This document shows, one piece after another, positions 59,526 through 64,000 of a stretch of 64,000 bases of DNA. Positions within the stretch are counted from its first letter, which is position 1, and each line of letters starts with the position of its first letter. Location of the stretch: NCBI RefSeq assembly GCF_014192715.1, contig NZ_JACHYH010000003.1, forward strand, positions 372,001 to 436,000, in the 5' to 3' direction. The translations under genes were made by a program, and so were the position numbers. The DNA is from Luteibacter sp. Sphag1AF. GTDB lineage: Bacteria > Pseudomonadota > Gammaproteobacteria > Xanthomonadales > Rhodanobacteraceae. The notes beneath the pieces are model-generated. The model did no database searches. It was not told the DNA's origin and saw only the letters and a list, made by a program, of their open reading frames with translations.

Positions 59526-60302
59526 TTATGCTGCGGCCTCGTTCACCTTATCGAACGAGCTTGCCGCATCCATGCAACGATCAAGGGTGATGCTCATGCT
59601 GACGTAGCTGCGGCGGACACATTCTCCGATGTGTTCCACCTCGTCGACCGGGGGGTTGCTCCCGAGCAACGCGCAGACGATTTCCAGAGCCTCCCAGGGA
59701 TGGGTATCGTCATAGGCTGCGTGCAACTGTAGCCAGCGCAGGCTCGCTTTGCGGCCGATAATCGGCAAACTTTCCGCATAGGCCTTGCTTTCCCAGATCA
59801 GTTGGGACCAATCGCCCGTGGCCCCTTCCACGGCATAGTTGGTGGCGGCAATACCGGCCGCCAGCGAGTCCCGGGCGCTCACTTCCTCGCACCATTCGGC
59901 CAGAGCCTGAGAGCCTGCGGGCGACCGCCCGGTCAGAACCTCCTCGCGGGCGACGCCAGCCCCCTCGGCCCAGTTCAGCCAGTAATCGGCGTGGTTCTGC
60001 TCGACGCGGATATTGCGCACCAGCCAGCGCCGGGCCATGTCGTCGCCCTGGCTGCGTCCATAGCGCGTTTTCAGCAAACTATGCGACATGTACCCGGGGA
60101 AACGTTCGATCACCGGCCATACGCCCACCATGAAATTGCGGGTGGATATCGCATCCAGCTTTGCGGCACGCATCGCGTCCCACATGGAGTGCTCCACAAT
60201 GCCCTGCCGCGCATCCGCGCAAGAGGAAACCATATCCTGCGCCCATGTCGGGTAGCTAAGAATGTCCATCTGCGGGCCGGTCAGTTCAAAACGAGCGTTC
60301 AT
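59526..60302 (-). CDS. TenA/PqqC-like haem-oxygenase-fold protein
   Basis: The 258-residue product starts at 60302 with GGAGATTGAT before it. It is all helical in pattern, with AKLDAISTRNFMVGVWPVIE and NIRVEQNHADYWLNWAEG carrying the histidine and acidic residues of TenA/PqqC-like proteins. A third conserved stretch is WLQLHAAYDDTHPWEALEIV. Such proteins include thiaminase-related enzymes and iron-dependent oxidases. The function here is not known. It is divergent from the M13 peptidase gene. Confidence 0.75.
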   Translation of the reverse strand: MNARFELTGPQMDILSYPTWAQDMVSSCADARQGIVEHSMWDAMRAAKLDAISTRNFMVGVWPVIERFPGYMSHSLLKTRYGRSQGDDMARRWLVRNIRVEQNHADYWLNWAEGAGVAREEVLTGRSPAGSQALAEWCEEVSARDSLAAGIAATNYAVEGATGDWSQLIWESKAYAESLPIIGRKASLRWLQLHAAYDDTHPWEALEIVCALLGSNPPVDEVEHIGECVRRSYVSMSITLDRCMDAASSFDKVNEAAA

Positions 60303-60491
60303 ATCAATCTCCAGGTCTGTATGTGTTACTGCCATTGAGTGAAAAGACAGGAACCGGCCCGGGTGCCCCGTAGCCGGCCCCTACCGGCGCAAAAGCGGGC
60401 GCCGGGCAGTCATTACGGCACAACCCTCTGATCGAGCGTGTCTGCGAGAGCTCCGAGAGCCCTTTTTCAGAAAATTCGCCCCCCCCAAAGC

Positions 60492-60508
60492 GACCCATCC
60501 CATGGGTC
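60492..60508. promoter_or_regulatory. Inverted repeat in the divergent region upstream of pepO
   Basis: GACCCAT-CCC-ATGGGTC is a perfect 7-bp inverted repeat, followed at once by a further ATGGGTC copy. It lies about 70-85 bases before the peptidase start in a 273-base divergent gap. Its shape fits an operator; no regulator can be named. No clear sigma70 pair was found in the gap. Confidence 0.4.
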
Positions 60509-60575
60509 ATGGGTCACAACAGGCCCCGTGAGGGCTATCGTGGGCCCCCCAACCCATGCCCGAAGGCGTATGACC

Positions 60576-62633
60576 ATGGCCCGACACAGCTGGCTTCTCG
60601 CTTCTGCCATCACGATGGCACTTGGTATTTCCGCGGTTACCGCCGCGCCGGCCTCGGCGCCGGTCGGCGTCGACCAGACAGGGATCGACCGGTCGATCCA
60701 GCCGGGCGACGATTTCAACGGTTACGCCAACGGCAACTGGGAAAAGACGGCCGTCATTCCGTCATACCGCTCTAGCACCGGCATTTTTCTGCAGCTGTAC
60801 GAGCGCGCCGAGAAGCGCACGGCCGATCTGGTCAAGGCGGCCGGCGACAGCCATCCGGCCAAGGGCTCTCAGGAGCGCCTGATCGCGGACTACTACGCGG
60901 CCTTCATGAATGTGGACGGCATCGAGAAGGCAGGCCTGAAGCCGCTGGACGGCGAGCTTTCCGCCGTTGATGCCATCAAGACACGCACCGACCTCTCCCG
61001 CGTGCTCGGCAGCCAGCTGCGCGCCGATGTCGACCCGATCAATGCCACCAACCTGCATACCGAACACCTGTTCGGACTGTTCGTGGCCCAGGGCCTGGAA
61101 GATCCGTCGCACAACATGCCGTATCTCCTGCAGGGCGGCCTGGGCATGCCCAACCGCGATTACTACCTGGGCACCGACAAGAACATGGTCGAGGCGCGCC
61201 AGAAGTATCAGGCGTATATCGCCGACGTCCTCAAGCAGTCCGGCACCGCCGATGCCGATGCGAAAGCCCGCGACATCCTGGCGCTGGAAATGAAGATCGC
61301 CAGTGCGCAGCAGAGCATCGTGGACAGCGAAGACATCCACAAAGCCAACAACCCCTGGCCCACCAGCGCCTTCGCCAGCAAGGCACCGGGCATCGACTGG
61401 AACGCCTATTTCAAGGCCGCCGGCCTGGATACGCAGAAAACCTTCATCGTGTGGCAGCCGGCCACCGTCACGAAGCTTTCGGCGCTTGTTGCCAGCGAGC
61501 CGGTAGAGACCTGGAAAACCTATCTGCGCTTCCATGTCATCAACGAGAACGCCTGGCTGCTGCCGAAGGCCTATGTGGACATGGCTTTCGAGTTCTTCGG
61601 CCACACGCTCCAGGGCACGCCGAAGCAGTCTGATCGCTGGAAGCGCGGCCTCGCCCGTACCAACATCGACCTGGGTGATGCGGTCGGCCAGATCTATGTG
61701 AAGAAATATTTCTCCGCCTCTTCGCGCGCGCAGGTGCAGACGATGGTGGAAAACATCCTCAAGGCCTTCGATGAACGCGTGGACAAGATCGACTGGATGA
61801 CGGCCGCCACCAAGAAGAAGGCCAGCGAGAAGATCGGCACCGTCAAGGTAGGCGTGGGCTATCCCGATACCTGGCGCGACTACAGCAGCCTGGACATCCG
61901 TCCGGACGATGCTGTCGGCAATCATCTGCGTGCACAAGCACTCGAATACCGTCATCAGGTGGCCAAGCTGTCGCAGCCAGTGGACCGCAACGAATGGTGG
62001 ATGACGCCGCAGACGGTCAACGCCGTGAATCTGCCGCTTCAGAATGCACTGAACTTCCCGGCAGCCATTCTAGAGGCACCGTTCTTCGATCCGAAGGCTG
62101 ACGCCGCTTCCAACTACGGTTCCATTGGTGCGGTGATCGGTCACGAAATCAGCCATAGCTTCGACAACACCGGCGCCGAATTCGATGCGCAGGGTCGTCT
62201 GGCCAACTGGTGGACCGACGCCGATCAGCAGCACTTCAAGGCAGCCGGCCAGCGCCTCGTCGAGCAGTACAACCAGTACGAAGCGCTTCCGGGCCTGCAC
62301 GTCAATGGACAGCAGACGCTGGGCGAAAACATTGCCGACGTGTCCGGCCTGGCCATTGCCTATGCCGCGTATCGCAAGTCGCTCAATGGCAAGGAAGCGC
62401 CGGTGATCGACGGCCTGACCGGCGACCAGCGCTTCTTCCTGGCATTCGCCCAGTCCTGGCGTACCAAGAGCCGCGACGCGGCGCTGCGTGCGCAGATCAT
62501 CGGCGACGGCCACGCACCGGGCCAGTTCCGTGCGCAGACGGTTCGCAATATCGATGCGTGGTATGACGCCTTCTCGCCGAAGCCCGGCCAGAAGCTGTAC
62601 CTGGACCCATCGCAGCGCGTGAAGATCTGGTAA
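60576..62633 (+). CDS. pepO: M13-family metalloendopeptidase (PepO type)
   Basis: This is a secreted zinc peptidase of the neprilysin family, with about 685 residues. The ATG at 60576 is chosen because AAGG lies 9 bases upstream; another in-frame ATG is 6 bases earlier. A signal peptide precedes PGDDFNGYANGNWEKT, the family N-terminus. The zinc motif is IGHEISHSFDNTG (HExxH), and the third ligand is in GENIADVSGLAIAY. PNRDYYL and FRAQTVRNIDAWYDAFSPKPGQKLYLDPSQRVKIW near the end (in part) are also typical. It has its own terminator. Confidence 0.93.
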   Translation: MARHSWLLASAITMALGISAVTAAPASAPVGVDQTGIDRSIQPGDDFNGYANGNWEKTAVIPSYRSSTGIFLQLYERAEKRTADLVKAAGDSHPAKGSQERLIADYYAAFMNVDGIEKAGLKPLDGELSAVDAIKTRTDLSRVLGSQLRADVDPINATNLHTEHLFGLFVAQGLEDPSHNMPYLLQGGLGMPNRDYYLGTDKNMVEARQKYQAYIADVLKQSGTADADAKARDILALEMKIASAQQSIVDSEDIHKANNPWPTSAFASKAPGIDWNAYFKAAGLDTQKTFIVWQPATVTKLSALVASEPVETWKTYLRFHVINENAWLLPKAYVDMAFEFFGHTLQGTPKQSDRWKRGLARTNIDLGDAVGQIYVKKYFSASSRAQVQTMVENILKAFDERVDKIDWMTAATKKKASEKIGTVKVGVGYPDTWRDYSSLDIRPDDAVGNHLRAQALEYRHQVAKLSQPVDRNEWWMTPQTVNAVNLPLQNALNFPAAILEAPFFDPKADAASNYGSIGAVIGHEISHSFDNTGAEFDAQGRLANWWTDADQQHFKAAGQRLVEQYNQYEALPGLHVNGQQTLGENIADVSGLAIAYAAYRKSLNGKEAPVIDGLTGDQRFFLAFAQSWRTKSRDAALRAQIIGDGHAPGQFRAQTVRNIDAWYDAFSPKPGQKLYLDPSQRVKIW

Positions 62634-62638
62634 GCCCC

Positions 62639-62671
62639 ATGGCGACGACGGTCATCCGTCGTCGCCATTTT
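62639..62671 (+). terminator. Intrinsic terminator of pepO
   Basis: ATGGCGACGACGG-TCAT-CCGTCGTCGCCAT is a perfect 13-pair stem followed by a short T-run. It starts 5 bases after the pepO stop. Confidence 0.88.
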
Positions 62672-62675
62672 CCAC

Positions 62676-62876
62676 ATGTCCGTTCCTGACGACCCCAAGC
62701 CGCTCCCACCGCCCGAACCCGACCCGGAAGATTGCTGCGGTGAGGGTTGCGTGCGCTGCATCTACGATGTCTATGACGACGCCGTGGAGCGTTATCGCGC
62801 GCGGCTTTCCGAGTGGCAGTCACGCCACCCGGACACGCCCGCTACCAGTCAAGACGCTCCACCACCGAGCGCTTGA
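62676..62876 (+). CDS. Small Oxidored-like cysteine motif protein
   Basis: This 66-residue protein has a proline-rich N-terminus (PKPLPPPEPDPED) and the motif CCGEGCVRCIYDVYDDAVERY. This matches the Oxidored-like family, where the three-cysteine pattern CCxxxCxxC may bind metal. The function is unknown. It begins 5 bases past the pepO terminator and its last 35 bases overlap the 3' end of the convergent GH31 gene. Confidence 0.8.
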   Translation: MSVPDDPKPLPPPEPDPEDCCGEGCVRCIYDVYDDAVERYRARLSEWQSRHPDTPATSQDAPPPSA

Positions 62877-64000
62877 GCGCATCGTCAATGGGCGTGGAGT
62901 TGATGCTCTCCGGCAACGCTGCAAAGCGCGCATCGAACTGACGCACCGCATCCACAAAGCGCTTCGCGCGCCCCTCGTCGTCGCCGTTCTCCACAGCATA
63001 GGCAAGCACGCGCGCTGCCTGGCCAGCCAGATCAATGTCGTCGGGCAAGGATGAAATGTCGTTCCACACCTGCTTGAGGTGGCTTACCGCATCGCGCGCA
63101 CGGCGCATCCGGTGCAGCAGACCGGCAGACTTCACAAATGCCGGATCGAAACGCGCCACGATGTCCTGTGCCTCGTCAACACAGGCCGGCTCAAGCTGCA
63201 CGCGCACGCACAGCCACTGGGTGTCGAATAGCCACGTACCCGGCGCAGGAACGGCACTGAACGGGAGTGCACGGCCGTTGACTTCCACCGAATGGGGAAC
63301 ATCGGCGTCCAGCAGTTCAACGATGTACGTACGCAGGTCAGGCTTGCCGTCGTAAACACCATCCATCGCATCAATATGGACGCGATGCGTCCGGCCAGAC
63401 CGGCGGCTGCGCACACCCGTGCGTGCAAACTGGCCGCGCTGGTAACCCTGCGTGGCGCCGTCGTCGTCATACAGCACGGTGTCACCTTCAGCCCCGGGAA
63501 ACACCTGAAGGATGATCGTCGACGGCACGCTGGAAAGATCACGCAACCCTTCGGGGTAAAGCGGAAGCACGGCACCGGGGCGTACGAATACGGGAATTTC
63601 GTGCAGGCCGTAGCTTCGCTCGAACACCTGTCCGCCCTCGAAGGATTCGGCACCGCCGCGGCTGTACCAGCGCCCCGGTGGCAGCCACACCGGGAACGGC
63701 GCGGCACCGTCTTTCATGGGCACCGTCACCGGTGCAATGAGCAGATCGTCGCCGAACATGTATTGCCCGGGCACTTCATAAGCTTCGTCGTGCTCCGGCC
63801 AGTCGTAATACATGGGCCGAACCATCGACACGCCCGTGTCGTATGCCGTGCGCGATGCCGCGTAGATATACGGCGCCAGCCGGTAGCGCAGCCGGATGGC
63901 TTCAAAGATTGCGTCGCCATAGGGCGGGCCGAAATGCCAGGGCTCTTTGTGCAGGCTGGCTTCTTTGGCCGAGTGCGTGCGAAATACCGGGCTGAACACG
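62842..64000 (-). CDS. GH31 glycosidase (alpha-glucosidase type), C-terminal part
   Basis: About 386 codons of the C-terminal portion lie in the window; the gene continues beyond it, so the active site is outside. The segment opens FSPVFRTHSAKEAS and has EPWHFG, RYRLAPYIYAASRTAYDTG, QYMFGDDLLIAPVT and LPPGRWYSRGG, the end of the GH31 barrel. A DUF5110-like beta domain follows (LQVFPGAEGDTVLYDDDGATQGYQRG, in part). About 140 extra residues after that domain are largely helical and not typical. The likely role is hydrolysis of alpha-glycosides, with substrate unknown. Confidence 0.88.
   Translation of the reverse strand, partial: VFSPVFRTHSAKEASLHKEPWHFGPPYGDAIFEAIRLRYRLAPYIYAASRTAYDTGVSMVRPMYYDWPEHDEAYEVPGQYMFGDDLLIAPVTVPMKDGAAPFPVWLPPGRWYSRGGAESFEGGQVFERSYGLHEIPVFVRPGAVLPLYPEGLRDLSSVPSTIILQVFPGAEGDTVLYDDDGATQGYQRGQFARTGVRSRRSGRTHRVHIDAMDGVYDGKPDLRTYIVELLDADVPHSVEVNGRALPFSAVPAPGTWLFDTQWLCVRVQLEPACVDEAQDIVARFDPAFVKSAGLLHRMRRARDAVSHLKQVWNDISSLPDDIDLAGQAARVLAYAVENGDDEGRAKRFVDAVRQFDARFAALPESINSTPIDDALKRSVVERLDW

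Overview
The window comes from a high-GC gammaproteobacterium, most likely of the Lysobacterales/Xanthomonadales (Rhodanobacteraceae such as Dyella, Luteibacter or Rhodanobacter). This rests on protein character, on conserved gammaproteobacterial gene orders (lptD-surA-pdxA-rsmA-apaG-apaH; secA-M23-dciA-lpxC-ftsZ; the dcw cluster; rsmI divergent from lpoA-yraN), and on a dcw cluster without murD, a trait I associate with xanthomonads. The genus is an inference. Nearly everything is chromosomal core; no insertion sequence, phage, CRISPR array or tRNA was seen.

Layout. 1-6.5 kb: ompW, then a chaperone-usher fimbrial operon on the minus strand (major pilin, chaperone, usher, three small related pilin-like proteins). 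6.7-14.7 kb: a complete kdpFABC-kdpDE potassium uptake operon including the 29-residue KdpF, with a candidate KdpE operator upstream. 14.8-20.4 kb: an MFS exporter, ispB, a dienelactone-hydrolase-like protein and two ubiquinone-type flavin hydroxylases. 20.5-22.1 kb: a BtuM-like cobalamin importer coupled to a PduO-type cobalamin adenosyltransferase, then msrB. 22.2-29.3 kb: lptD-surA-pdxA-rsmA-apaG-apaH.

29.4-50.6 kb: the envelope and division block. secA, an M23 endopeptidase-like protein and dciA lead to lpxC and a dcw cluster (mraZ-rsmH-ftsL-ftsI-murE-murF-mraY-ftsW-murG-murC-ddlB-ftsQ-ftsA-ftsZ) transcribed on the minus strand. Eight of its junctions are exact 4-nt stop/start overlaps. 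A sigma70-like promoter and four 10-bp-phased MraZ repeats precede mraZ. The RNase P RNA gene lies just upstream, followed by rsmI.

52-64 kb: lpoA and yraN, an FAD-linked 2-hydroxyacid dehydrogenase-like gene, a HAD hydrolase, a membrane GGDEF-EAL protein, a TenA/PqqC-like protein, an M13 metallopeptidase, a small Oxidored-like cysteine protein and the C-terminal part of a GH31 glycosidase that runs off the window. Most genes serve the envelope: LPS assembly (lptD, lpxC), peptidoglycan (mur genes, ftsI, ftsW, lpoA), secretion and folding (secA, surA), and division. I found no wholly new system. The points most worth following are the exact loss of murD, the phased MraZ operator, the KdpE-type direct repeats, the tandem hairpins between ftsA and ftsZ, and the BtuM-PduO pair.
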